Shown here: positions 1 through 5,348 of the stretch, piece by piece
Position numbering within the stretch: position 1 is the stretch's first letter
Layout of the letters: each line of letters begins with the position of its first letter
Source: an uncultured Clostridia bacterium
Lineage (GTDB): Bacteria; Bacillota; Clostridia; Christensenellales; Borkfalkiaceae
Direction: 5' to 3'
DNA length: 6,591 nt
Assembly (NCBI GenBank): GCA_944338265.1
Contig: CALVLO010000082.1
Coordinates: 1-6,591, forward strand
Notes under the pieces: model-generated
The model's input: only the letters and a program-made list of their open reading frames with translations
Databases searched by the model: none
What the model was told of the DNA's origin: nothing
Made by a program: the position numbers and the translations under genes

Positions 1-1058
1 GCGGCTGCGAGTTTGTCGATGTCGTCGAGGACCTCGCGCGCGACAGGCTGAAAGAAATTTTCGGCTGCGAACACGCCAACGTGCAGCCCCATTCGGGCGC
101 GCAGGCGAACTTCGCGGTGTACTTTGCCATGCTCAAACCGGGCGATACGATCATGGGCATGAACCTCTCGCACGGCGGGCATCTGACGCACGGCTCGCCC
201 GTCAACGTCTCGGGGAGCTACTTCAACATTGTTCCCTACGGCGTCTCTGCCGAGACGGAGACCATCGATTACGACGAGATGGAAAAGATCGCGCTCTCCT
301 GCAAGCCCAAGCTCATCGTCTCGGGCGCGAGCGCCTATCCGCGCATCCTCGATTTCAAGCGCATCCGCGCGATCTGCGATAAGGTCGGCGCACTCATGAT
401 GGTGGATATCGCCCACATCGCCGGGCTTGTGGCGGCGGGGCTGCACCCCAACCCCGTGCCCGTTGCCGACTTCGTCACCACGACCACGCACAAGACGCTG
501 CGCGGACCGCGCGGCGGCGTCATCATGTGCAAGGAGCAGTACGCCAAAGCGATCGACAAGGCGGTTTTCCCCGGGACGCAGGGCGGACCTCTGATGCACG
601 TGATCGCGGCAAAGGCGGTCGCCTTCCAAGAGGCGCTCACCCCCGCCTTCAAGGTGTATCAGCAGCAGATCGTCAAGAACGCCGCGGCAATGGCAGAGCG
701 CTTTACAAACAACGGCGTGCGGCTTGTTTCGGGCGGCACGGATAACCACCTCATGCTCGTCGATCTCAGAAAGGAGGGGCTCACGGGCAAAGAGCTCGAA
801 GCCATGCTCGATCGGGCGCACATCACGGCGAACAAGAACACCATCCCGTTCGAAACGACGTCGCCCTTCATCACGAGCGGCGTACGCATCGGCACGCCCT
901 CCATCACGGCGCGCGGCATGAAGGAGGCGGAAGCCATTCAGATCGCCGATCTCGTCACCGAGATCATCGAGAACCGCGAGGCAGCCATCCCCGATGTCTC
1001 CGCCAAGGTGCAGGCACTCTGCGCGGCATTCCCCATCTACGCAAACGATATCATGTGA
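1..1058 (+). CDS. glyA: Serine hydroxymethyltransferase, 5' end cut off by window edge
   Basis: This PLP enzyme interconverts serine plus tetrahydrofolate with glycine plus 5,10-methylene-tetrahydrofolate in the cytoplasm, and is the main source of one-carbon units. The reading frame is open from base 3, giving 351 visible residues. The family is about 410-420 long, and aligning the Lys, Asp and His below with E. coli Lys229, Asp200 and His203 suggests about 65 N-terminal residues lie outside the window. Visible marks are the start-of-fragment GCEFVDVVEDLA, VQPHSGAQAN, the substrate-loop HGGHLTHG, VDIAHIAGL (Asp at fragment residue 135 for the pyridine nitrogen, His138 stacking on the ring), TTTTHKTLRGPRGG with the Schiff-base Lys164 (codon 492-494), and SGVRIGTPS, whose Arg295 is the expected carboxylate ligand. 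All expected catalytic residues present in the fragment are intact. The gene ends in TGA at 1056-1058, nine bases before a terminator, so it is the last gene of its unit. Its promoter and start are not visible. Confidence 0.97.
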   Translation, partial: GCEFVDVVEDLARDRLKEIFGCEHANVQPHSGAQANFAVYFAMLKPGDTIMGMNLSHGGHLTHGSPVNVSGSYFNIVPYGVSAETETIDYDEMEKIALSCKPKLIVSGASAYPRILDFKRIRAICDKVGALMMVDIAHIAGLVAAGLHPNPVPVADFVTTTTHKTLRGPRGGVIMCKEQYAKAIDKAVFPGTQGGPLMHVIAAKAVAFQEALTPAFKVYQQQIVKNAAAMAERFTNNGVRLVSGGTDNHLMLVDLRKEGLTGKELEAMLDRAHITANKNTIPFETTSPFITSGVRIGTPSITARGMKEAEAIQIADLVTEIIENREAAIPDVSAKVQALCAAFPIYANDIM

Positions 1059-1066
1059 ACATCAAG

Positions 1067-1100
1067 CAAAAACCGCCCGCATTGCCGCGGGCGGTTTTTG
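1067..1100. terminator. Bidirectional intrinsic terminator between glyA and the convergent membrane-protein gene
   Basis: A perfect 14-base inverted repeat (1067-1080 pairing with 1087-1100, loop ATTGCC) has a GC-rich core CCGCCCGC/GCGGGCGG flanked by A5 on the left and T5 on the right. It therefore reads as a hairpin plus U-tract on both strands. It lies 9 bases after the glyA stop and directly abuts the stop codon of the minus-strand gene (1102-1104), so it should end both convergent transcripts. Confidence 0.93.
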
Positions 1101-1101
1101 T

Positions 1102-1362
1102 TTATGCAAGGAAGGAGAGAACAAGGCTTGCCGCAGAGGCGAGTACGATGATCCAGATCGCCAGCGACACGATGCCGATGACAAGCCCCGCAATGCCGAG
1201 CCCGCAGCCGTTGCCGTTTTTCTGTGCAATGTGCATGCCGACGGCGCTCAAAACAATGGCGACGATGGATGCGATGCAAAAGTACATCCCCAGCCAAAGG
1301 GAGAGCAGCGATACCACGAACCCCGCAATACACAGTCCCTGTCCCGAGTTGTTGCAAGACAT
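1102..1362 (-). CDS. Small DUF4190-like membrane protein
   Basis: The product is 86 residues and almost wholly hydrophobic. A short polar N-terminus (MSCNNSGQG) leads into a first hydrophobic block at about residues 10-46. A polar turn with QKNGNGCG (residues 47-54) follows, then a second block at about 55-85 built on GLGIAGLVIGIVSL. This Gly/Ala/Ile-rich layout, with a small polar loop and a repeated 'IAG(L/F)V' opening each block, is that of DUF4190 proteins, integral membrane proteins of unknown function. There is no signal-peptide cleavage motif and no catalytic motif. The start is well fixed by an AAAGGAGGT Shine-Dalgarno six bases upstream. It is divergent from a small XRE regulator, and its promoter carries a perfect palindrome, so it is probably that regulator's target. 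The family call rests on pattern recognition only; it could equally be an unassigned two-helix membrane protein. Its function is unknown. Confidence 0.8.
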   Translation of the reverse strand: MSCNNSGQGLCIAGFVVSLLSLWLGMYFCIASIVAIVLSAVGMHIAQKNGNGCGLGIAGLVIGIVSLAIWIIVLASAASLVLSFLA

Positions 1363-1368
1363 AGGCGC

Positions 1369-1377
1369 ACCTCCTTT
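1369..1377 (-). promoter_or_regulatory. Strong Shine-Dalgarno for the DUF4190-like gene
   Basis: Read on the minus strand this is AAAGGAGGT, a near-complete match to the 16S anti-Shine-Dalgarno, followed by a 6-base spacer (1363-1368) and ATG. It fixes the start of the membrane-protein gene and contrasts with the divergent regulator, which has no such site. Confidence 0.92.
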
Positions 1378-1391
1378 GTAAATATGTCTTT

Positions 1392-1420
1392 ATTATAGTC
1401 ATAATTATGACTATTGTCAA
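1392..1420 (-). promoter_or_regulatory. Consensus sigma-A promoter of the DUF4190-like gene
   Basis: On the minus strand a perfect TTGACA -35 (bases 1420-1415), a 17-base spacer and a perfect TATAAT -10 (1397-1392) are visible. Expected transcription start is near 1385, leaving a leader of about 22 bases that contains the Shine-Dalgarno. A promoter this close to consensus should be very active unless repressed. The 20-bp palindrome at 1395-1414 covers its spacer and three bases of its -10 box, which fits repression by occlusion. Confidence 0.9.
1395..1414. promoter_or_regulatory. Perfect 20-bp palindrome, probable operator of the adjacent XRE regulator
   Basis: The sequence ATAGTCATAATTATGACTAT is identical to its own reverse complement. 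It fills the spacer of the minus-strand promoter and enters its -10 box. The length and dyad symmetry suit a dimer of a small lambda-Cro/C1-type repressor, and the only DNA-binding protein nearby is the divergent XRE gene. That the XRE protein binds here is inference; the symmetry and placement are directly visible. Confidence 0.78.
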
Positions 1421-1442
1421 GAAAATAGTCACATATTAGAAT
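1414..1442 (+). promoter_or_regulatory. Promoter of the XRE-type regulator
   Basis: TTGTCA (1414-1419, 5 of 6 consensus bases), a 17-base spacer and TAGAAT (1437-1442, 5 of 6) form a good sigma-A promoter. Only six bases separate the -10 box from the ATG at 1449, so transcription should start at or within a base or so of the ATG, predicting a leaderless mRNA. Its -35 lies on nearly the same bases as the -35 of the opposing promoter. Confidence 0.72.
1425..1431 (+). promoter_or_regulatory. Extra operator half-site inside the regulator's promoter
   Basis: ATAGTCA repeats the left half-site of the 20-bp palindrome, starting exactly 30 bases downstream of it (1395 versus 1425), about three helical turns. 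It sits in the -35/-10 spacer of the regulator's own promoter. The opposite half is poorly conserved, so this would be a weaker second site, plausibly for autoregulation. Binding is inferred. Confidence 0.45.
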
Positions 1443-1448
1443 AAAAAC

Positions 1449-1652
1449 ATGATCAGCTATGCGCCATTTTGGAAAACGATCAAAGAACGCGGCGAAAGCA
1501 CCTATACTTTGATCAATCAGTACGGGATCAGCAGCGCAACGATCTCCCGCATGCGCGGCGGGGGAGGGATCAGCACGGCAAAGATCGATGACTTGTGCAA
1601 GATCCTGCATTGCCGCGTGGAAGATATCATCCAATATATTCCCGAACAATAA
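1449..1652 (+). CDS. Mini XRE-family (Cro/C1-type, YozG-like) transcriptional regulator
   Basis: This 67-residue protein is little more than one helix-turn-helix domain. An N-terminal ISYAPFWKTIKERG helix is followed by the HTH: helix 2 at about residues 18-25, then GISSATISRMR (26-36) as turn plus recognition helix. KIDDLCKILHCRVEDIIQYIP closes the five-helix fold. The ending and length match YozG-like small XRE regulators, which carry no sensor domain. A Gly-rich RMRGGGGIST stretch lies after the recognition helix. The start is fixed: an in-frame TAG (1437-1439) lies 12 bases upstream and the next Met is inside the HTH. No Shine-Dalgarno precedes it. It is divergent from the DUF4190-like gene and probably represses it through the palindrome at 1395-1414. 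By eye its base composition is less GC-rich than its neighbours. The inducing signal is unknown. Confidence 0.9.
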   Translation: MISYAPFWKTIKERGESTYTLINQYGISSATISRMRGGGGISTAKIDDLCKILHCRVEDIIQYIPEQ

Positions 1653-1656
1653 AACG

Positions 1657-1684
1657 CCGCCCGCGGGCTCCTGCCTGCGGGCGG
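1657..1684. terminator. Hairpin terminator between the XRE gene and DUF3737 gene
   Basis: A 12-bp stem (1657-1668 with 1673-1684, one G-U pair, loop TCCT) starts four bases after the regulator's stop codon. On the minus strand it is followed by GTTTTATT, a fair U-tract for the DUF3737 transcript. On the plus strand the following TATGTTTGT is weaker. The outer eight bases of the stem, CCGCCCGC/GCGGGCGG, are identical to the core of the terminator at 1067-1100. Confidence 0.8.
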
Positions 1685-1707
1685 TATGTTTGTATGGATG
1701 CGGGGCG

Positions 1708-2553
1708 CTATGCGCCCGTCCCCGTGAGCACGATCTTGCCGCGGGCAGCGGCGTCGTCGCGGATGATCTCGCCCACCGCGGGCACGCGGATAACGCCGCG
1801 CCGCGGGTTCTTGATGCTGAGTATGGGCGTCTCGATCTCTGCACGGACGCTCGATTTTTCAAACGCGAGGTCGGTCTCCAGCATCCTGCACCCCGTAAGC
1901 CGCAAATTTTTGCAGTAGCAGAAGGGCTGCGTGCCGATGATCGTGCAGTTTTCAAGGGTAAGATTTTCAGAATACCACGCAAGGTACTCGCCGCGGAGGG
2001 TGCAGCCCCGCACCGTCACGTTCTTGCAGTGCCAGAAGGCGTCCTTCGTCTGTAAGGTGCTGTCCTCGATCAGGGCGTTTTCCACATATTGGAAGGAGTA
2101 CTTGCCGCCAAATTGCAGACGGCGGAAGCAAAGATGTTTCCCGCGGAGAAAAAAATATTCGCTCTCCGCGGTGCAGTCCGTCATCTTCACGTCCGTGCTC
2201 GACCACCCGAACTCGGGGGAAGAAATTACGCAGTTTTCCAGCCGCACGCCGCGGCACTCGCGCAGCGCCTTAATGCCGCGCATCGCGGTATGCTCGATGC
2301 GGAGATCTTCCGAATACCACAGCGCGGCGCGGCAGTTCTCCGTCATCTCGCAGCCGCGCATCAGGAGCCCCTTGGTATGCCAAAGGGGATAGCGGAGGTT
2401 AAAACAGCACTCCTCCGCCGCAACGCGCCTGCTCTCTTTCAGGGCGCTCTCGCCGTCCGCGGGCCCGTCAAAGCGGCAGCGCCGCACAAGCACGTCCTCG
2501 CTCCCGTAGAGGGCGCGCTCTTCATCAAACGTCTTCTCTTCGATCTCTCTCAT
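1708..2553 (-). CDS. DUF3737 family protein, predicted single-stranded right-handed beta-helix
   Basis: This 281-residue protein has no signal peptide or membrane helix and is probably cytoplasmic. It matches DUF3737 proteins in length and character; their function is not known to me. The centre is a beta-helix repeat. Rungs of the form W-x-[SC]-[EK]-[ND]-[LV]-x-[hydrophobic]-x-x-C-[TV] place Cys or a substitute at residues 26, 49, 68, 89, 108, 127, 146, 165, 184, 203 and 222. From 89 to 222 the period is exactly 19. A Trp ten residues before that position recurs at 58, 79, 117, 174 and 193. The C-terminal 50 residues (ILSIKNPRRGVIRVPAVGEI onward) leave the repeat and probably cap the helix. 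No catalytic triad or metal site stands out. The ATG at 2551-2553 has only a weak Shine-Dalgarno-like GGCGGG upstream. The gene is monocistronic, with its own promoter and a terminator at 1657-1684. A role in carbohydrate or surface-polymer binding would be guesswork. Confidence 0.82.
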   Translation of the reverse strand: MREIEEKTFDEERALYGSEDVLVRRCRFDGPADGESALKESRRVAAEECCFNLRYPLWHTKGLLMRGCEMTENCRAALWYSEDLRIEHTAMRGIKALRECRGVRLENCVISSPEFGWSSTDVKMTDCTAESEYFFLRGKHLCFRRLQFGGKYSFQYVENALIEDSTLQTKDAFWHCKNVTVRGCTLRGEYLAWYSENLTLENCTIIGTQPFCYCKNLRLTGCRMLETDLAFEKSSVRAEIETPILSIKNPRRGVIRVPAVGEIIRDDAAARGKIVLTGTGA

Positions 2554-2588
2554 ATCCGTATCCCGCCGTGTGATTTTTATCCGAATAT

Positions 2589-2617
2589 ATTATAACCGTT
2601 TTTTCCGCCGATGAAAA
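2589..2617 (-). promoter_or_regulatory. Probable promoter of the DUF3737 gene
   Basis: On the minus strand a perfect TATAAT -10 (bases 2594-2589) lies 17 bases from TTTTCA (2617-2612), a 4-of-6 match to the -35 consensus. The expected start near 2582 gives a leader of about 30 bases before the ATG at 2553. The -10 is strong and the -35 weak, so moderate or activator-assisted expression is likely. Confidence 0.6.
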
Positions 2618-2628
2618 GCGCTTTTGCG

Positions 2629-2662
2629 AAAAACCGCGGCGGCGCCGCGGCAGCGGCTTTTT
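2629..2662. other. GC-rich hairpin with flanking A and T tracts, terminator-like
   Basis: The core CCGCGGC-GGC-GCCGCGG (2634-2650) is a perfect 7-bp stem with a 3-base loop. It is bracketed by A5 (2629-2633) and GCGGCTTTTT (2653-2662), and the flanks can also pair imperfectly with a one-base bulge. It resembles a terminator, but no plus-strand gene lies upstream of it in this gap. It sits between the two outward-facing promoters, so it may insulate them from each other's spurious transcripts. A 12-base palindrome AAAAGCGCTTTT lies just to its left at 2614-2625. Confidence 0.45.
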
Positions 2663-2683
2663 GCGATTATTTTCCCCAATCGC

Positions 2684-2712
2684 TTGAAAAATGCGCCAAA
2701 AGCGTGTATAAT
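2684..2712 (+). promoter_or_regulatory. Strong sigma-A promoter of the uvrC operon
   Basis: TTGAAA (2684-2689, 5 of 6), a 17-base spacer and a perfect TATAAT (2707-2712) precede uvrC. Six bases separate the -10 from the ATG at 2719, so the predicted transcription start falls on the start codon itself. No LexA-like box or other clear operator is visible around it. Confidence 0.85.
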
Positions 2713-2718
2713 GGACGT

Positions 2719-4533
2719 ATGGGCGAGAGCGTCATCCGCGAAAAACTCAAGCTGCTGCCCGCATCCCCCGGCGTGTATATCATGCTGGACGGGGAGGGGA
2801 CGGTCATCTATGTGGGCAAAGCCCGCGTCCTCAAAAACCGCGTGCGGCAGTACTTCCATTCCTCGCCAAAGTCCGGAAAGGTGCGGGCGATGGTCGAAAG
2901 CATCGCCGATTTCTCCTATATCGTCACCCCGACGGAGGTAGACGCCCTCGCGCTCGAAAATACCTATATCAAGAAGTACAAGCCCAAGTACAACATCCTT
3001 CTGAAGGACGATAAGACGTATCCCTACATCAAAGTCCACACCAAGGAGGCGTTCCCGCGCATTTCGGTCACGCGGCGCGTCAAACTCGGCGAAGGCAAGT
3101 ACTTCGGTCCCTTTATGGGCGGCATCTCGTGCAAAGAGATCGTCGATATCGCCGCGCGGGTATACCGCATCCGCGCCTGCACCGTCACCATCGGCGAAAA
3201 GCCCAAAAAGCCCTGCCTCAACTACCATCTCGGGCGGTGCGGCGCGCCCTGCGCCCACTTCATTTCTCAGGAAGATTACGCCGCCTGCGTCGAGAAGACG
3301 CTCTCCTTCCTCGCGGGCAATTACGAGGAGGCAGAATCGCTCCTTTCGGAGAAGATGGAGGCGTTCGCCGCGAACGAGGAGTTCGAGCTCGCGCTCGAAT
3401 ACCGCAACAAGATCGAGATGCTCTCCCGCCTCGGCGAGCGGCGGATCACCGCCATGCCGCGCGATGTGGATGCCGATATCTGGGCATACGCGACCAACGG
3501 GCTGTACGCGGCGATCAGCGTGCTCGTCACCCGCGGCGGCATCATGCAGGGCAGCCGCAGCTTTACGCTCGATGAAGGCGCGGGCGAGGCGGGGGAGGGC
3601 TTCCTCTCCTTCCTCACGCAGTACTACGCCGCGCACGCCCTCCCGCACGAGGTCGTCTTGGAGGAGCCCATCGACGATGCGCTCTTCCTCGCCTATGCGG
3701 AGGAGAAGGCGGGGCGCAGGGTAGAGCTCACCCGCCCCAAGTTCGGCATCCGCCGCGAGCTGCTCGATATGGCGTCGGGCAACGCCAGGGAGTATCTCGA
3801 AAAGTCCGTCTCCGCCATCCGCCATAAAAACGATATGACGGTGAACGCCTGCATGCGGCTCAAAGAGCTGCTGCACCTCGCCCGCTATCCCAAGCGCATG
3901 GAGTGCTACGATATTTCCAACGTCTCGGGCGTGGACAAGGTGGGGAGCATGGTCGTGTTTACCGATGGCGAGGCAGATAAGTACGAGTACCGCCGCTTCC
4001 GCATCAAAACGGTGGAGGGCGCCAACGACTTTGCCTCCCTGCAAGAGGTCCTGCGCCGCCGCCTGCAAAAGCTCGGCACGGCGGAGGAGGCGCGCTTTGC
4101 CCGCCCGCAGCTCATCGTCATCGATGGCGGCAAAGGGCAGCTCAGCGCCGTCAAGGCGATCTTCGAAGAGCTCGGCGTCGTCGGCATCGATCTCATCGCC
4201 CTCGCCAAGCAGGAAGAGGAGGTCTACACGCTCTTTCAGGATGCGCCCGTGCGGCTCGACCGCCGCGATTACGCCCTGCGCACCCTGCAGCGCATCCGCG
4301 ACGAGGCGCACCGCTTCGCCGTCACATACTTCCGCAGCCTGCACAGCAAGCAGAGCCTCACCTCCGTGCTCGATGAGATCGAAGGCGTCGGCAAAAAAAA
4401 GCGCACGGCGCTTTTGCAGGCGTTCGGCACCATCGATAAGATCATGCGCGCCTCTGAGGAGGAGCTCGCCCGCGTCGAGGGGGTAGGTCCCGTGCTCGCC
4501 GCACACATCCACAGCTATTTCGAAAATTTATGA
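2719..4533 (+). CDS. uvrC: Excinuclease ABC subunit C
   Basis: UvrC joins the UvrB-DNA complex and cuts the damaged strand on both sides of a lesion in nucleotide excision repair. The 604 residues are of normal family length with all domains in order. The N-terminal GIY-YIG nuclease spans about 15-95 (PGVYIM and IYVGKA). A Cys cluster (Cys154, 166, 174, 178) fits the reported iron-sulfur site. The UVR motif that binds UvrB is at about 208-235. The RNase H-like C-terminal nuclease has ECYDISNVSG (Asp398), VIDGGKGQL (Asp469) and DEAHRFAVTYFR (His531). Tandem helix-hairpin-helix motifs occupy about 548-600 (IEGVGKKKRTALL, VEGVGPVLA). The frame is open to an ATG at 2611, but 2719 is chosen because the homologous N-terminus begins just before IREKLKLLPASPGVY and the extra 36 codons contain the promoter. 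It lacks a Shine-Dalgarno and is probably leaderless. It leads a four-gene operon and overlaps the next gene by ATGA. Confidence 0.97.
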   Translation: MGESVIREKLKLLPASPGVYIMLDGEGTVIYVGKARVLKNRVRQYFHSSPKSGKVRAMVESIADFSYIVTPTEVDALALENTYIKKYKPKYNILLKDDKTYPYIKVHTKEAFPRISVTRRVKLGEGKYFGPFMGGISCKEIVDIAARVYRIRACTVTIGEKPKKPCLNYHLGRCGAPCAHFISQEDYAACVEKTLSFLAGNYEEAESLLSEKMEAFAANEEFELALEYRNKIEMLSRLGERRITAMPRDVDADIWAYATNGLYAAISVLVTRGGIMQGSRSFTLDEGAGEAGEGFLSFLTQYYAAHALPHEVVLEEPIDDALFLAYAEEKAGRRVELTRPKFGIRRELLDMASGNAREYLEKSVSAIRHKNDMTVNACMRLKELLHLARYPKRMECYDISNVSGVDKVGSMVVFTDGEADKYEYRRFRIKTVEGANDFASLQEVLRRRLQKLGTAEEARFARPQLIVIDGGKGQLSAVKAIFEELGVVGIDLIALAKQEEEVYTLFQDAPVRLDRRDYALRTLQRIRDEAHRFAVTYFRSLHSKQSLTSVLDEIEGVGKKKRTALLQAFGTIDKIMRASEEELARVEGVGPVLAAHIHSYFENL

Positions 4534-5348
4534 AGTATCAAATCTTTCTCTCCGATTTCGACGGCACGCTCGTCCGCAAGGATGGCACCGTCTCCAAGGC
4601 AAACAAGCGCGCCATTGCCGCCTACCGCGCGGCGGGCGGCGTCTTTGCCGTCTGCACGGGGCGCATGCCCGCCTCCATCCTGCCCCGCCTCAAAGAGCTC
4701 GGCATCGAGGATGGGCTCGCCGTCGCCTATCAGGGCGCGACCGTCGTCTCCGTCAAAACGGGCGAGCTTCTGAAAAACGATGGCTTCCGCCCCGCCGATG
4801 CCGTGCGCATCCTCAAACTCTTGGAGGGCGAAGGGCACCACATCCACGCCTATACCGTGGATGCGCTCTATTGCAACCGCGCGGACGAGGCGCTCGGCGT
4901 GTACGAGCGCATCTGCGGCGTCAAGGCGCATATCGTGCAAAAAGAGCCGCTCTCCGCCTTTGCAGAGCGGGAGGGGCTTCGCATCGTCAAGCTTCTCGCG
5001 ATGGTAGGGCAGGATGCCCGCCGTCCGCTCATGGAGCGGCTCACGGCAGCGCTCGGCGCGGGGTTTTATGTCACGACGTCCGCCGATTTCCTCGTCGAAG
5101 TCATGCCCGCGGGGCAGACGAAGGCGGCTGCGGTCGATTTCCTCTCCGAATACTACGGCGTCCCGCGGGAGAAGATCGCCGCCATCGGCGATCAGCTCAA
5201 CGATCTTCCCATGATCGCCCGCGCCGGCGGCAAGTTTGCCGTTGCCAATGCCGAACCCGAACTCAAAGCCGCCGCCCGCGTCGTGCCCTCCTGCGAGGAG
5301 GATGGCGTGGCGGAAGCACTAAAAATTGCAATGGGGGATGAAGTATGA
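4530..5348 (+). CDS. Cof-type HAD-IIB family phosphatase
   Basis: This 272-residue cytoplasmic hydrolase belongs to the haloacid dehalogenase superfamily, subclass IIB, most of which dephosphorylate small phosphorylated metabolites such as sugar phosphates or cofactors. All four HAD motifs are intact. Motif I is DFDGTL (nucleophile Asp9, acid/base Asp11), motif II is the Thr of CTGR (Thr43), motif III is the Lys of AGQTKAAA (Lys198), and motif IV is GDQLNDLPM with Mg-binding Asp221 and Asp225. The region at about 85-190 between motifs II and III is the C2 cap that sets substrate choice, and it gives no specific clue. The start ATG overlaps the uvrC stop (ATGA, 4530-4533) and has no Shine-Dalgarno, so it is likely translated by coupling. 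Its place between uvrC and hprK shows co-transcription but does not reveal the substrate. Confidence 0.93.
   Translation: MKYQIFLSDFDGTLVRKDGTVSKANKRAIAAYRAAGGVFAVCTGRMPASILPRLKELGIEDGLAVAYQGATVVSVKTGELLKNDGFRPADAVRILKLLEGEGHHIHAYTVDALYCNRADEALGVYERICGVKAHIVQKEPLSAFAEREGLRIVKLLAMVGQDARRPLMERLTAALGAGFYVTTSADFLVEVMPAGQTKAAAVDFLSEYYGVPREKIAAIGDQLNDLPMIARAGGKFAVANAEPELKAAARVVPSCEEDGVAEALKIAMGDEV
5333..5338 (+). promoter_or_regulatory. Shine-Dalgarno of hprK inside the HAD gene
   Basis: GGGGGA lies six bases before the hprK ATG, within the last codons of the HAD gene. hprK is thus the one downstream gene of this operon with its own clear ribosome site in addition to the overlapping stop/start. 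Confidence 0.7.

Noticed and set aside
1059..1101. Possible small RNA or riboswitch after glyA
   Set aside because: The only structure is the bidirectional terminator. A glycine riboswitch, if any, would lie upstream of glyA or of glycine-cleavage genes, outside this window.
1449..1652. Toxin-antitoxin interpretation of the XRE gene and its small membrane partner
   Set aside because: A small hydrophobic protein next to an XRE repressor invites this idea, but the genes are divergent instead of a coupled operon and the partner looks like a DUF4190 two-block membrane protein, not a known toxin family. Nothing in the sequence supports toxicity.
1703..1717. A small perfect hairpin, GGGCGC-TAT-GCGCCC, across the DUF3737 stop codon
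   Set aside because: It has no U-tract on either strand, and a better terminator lies 20 bases further on, so it is probably a by-product of GC-rich coding sequence.
1248..1982. Long minus-strand open frame running across the XRE gene and both neighbouring gaps
   Set aside because: It crosses a terminator and the divergent promoter region, has no ribosome site, and overlaps three well-supported genes in other frames.
2611..2718. An N-terminal extension of UvrC from the upstream ATG
   Set aside because: The 36 extra residues are unlike any UvrC N-terminus, lack a ribosome site, and contain the -35 and -10 boxes of the promoter. The start at 2719 matches the family.
2590..4512. A 640-codon open frame on the minus strand fully antisense to uvrC
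   Set aside because: It is a shadow of GC-rich codon use in uvrC. The encoded protein is full of low-complexity Glu/Ala/Leu/Arg-rich stretches with no recognisable domain, while the plus strand encodes an intact UvrC.
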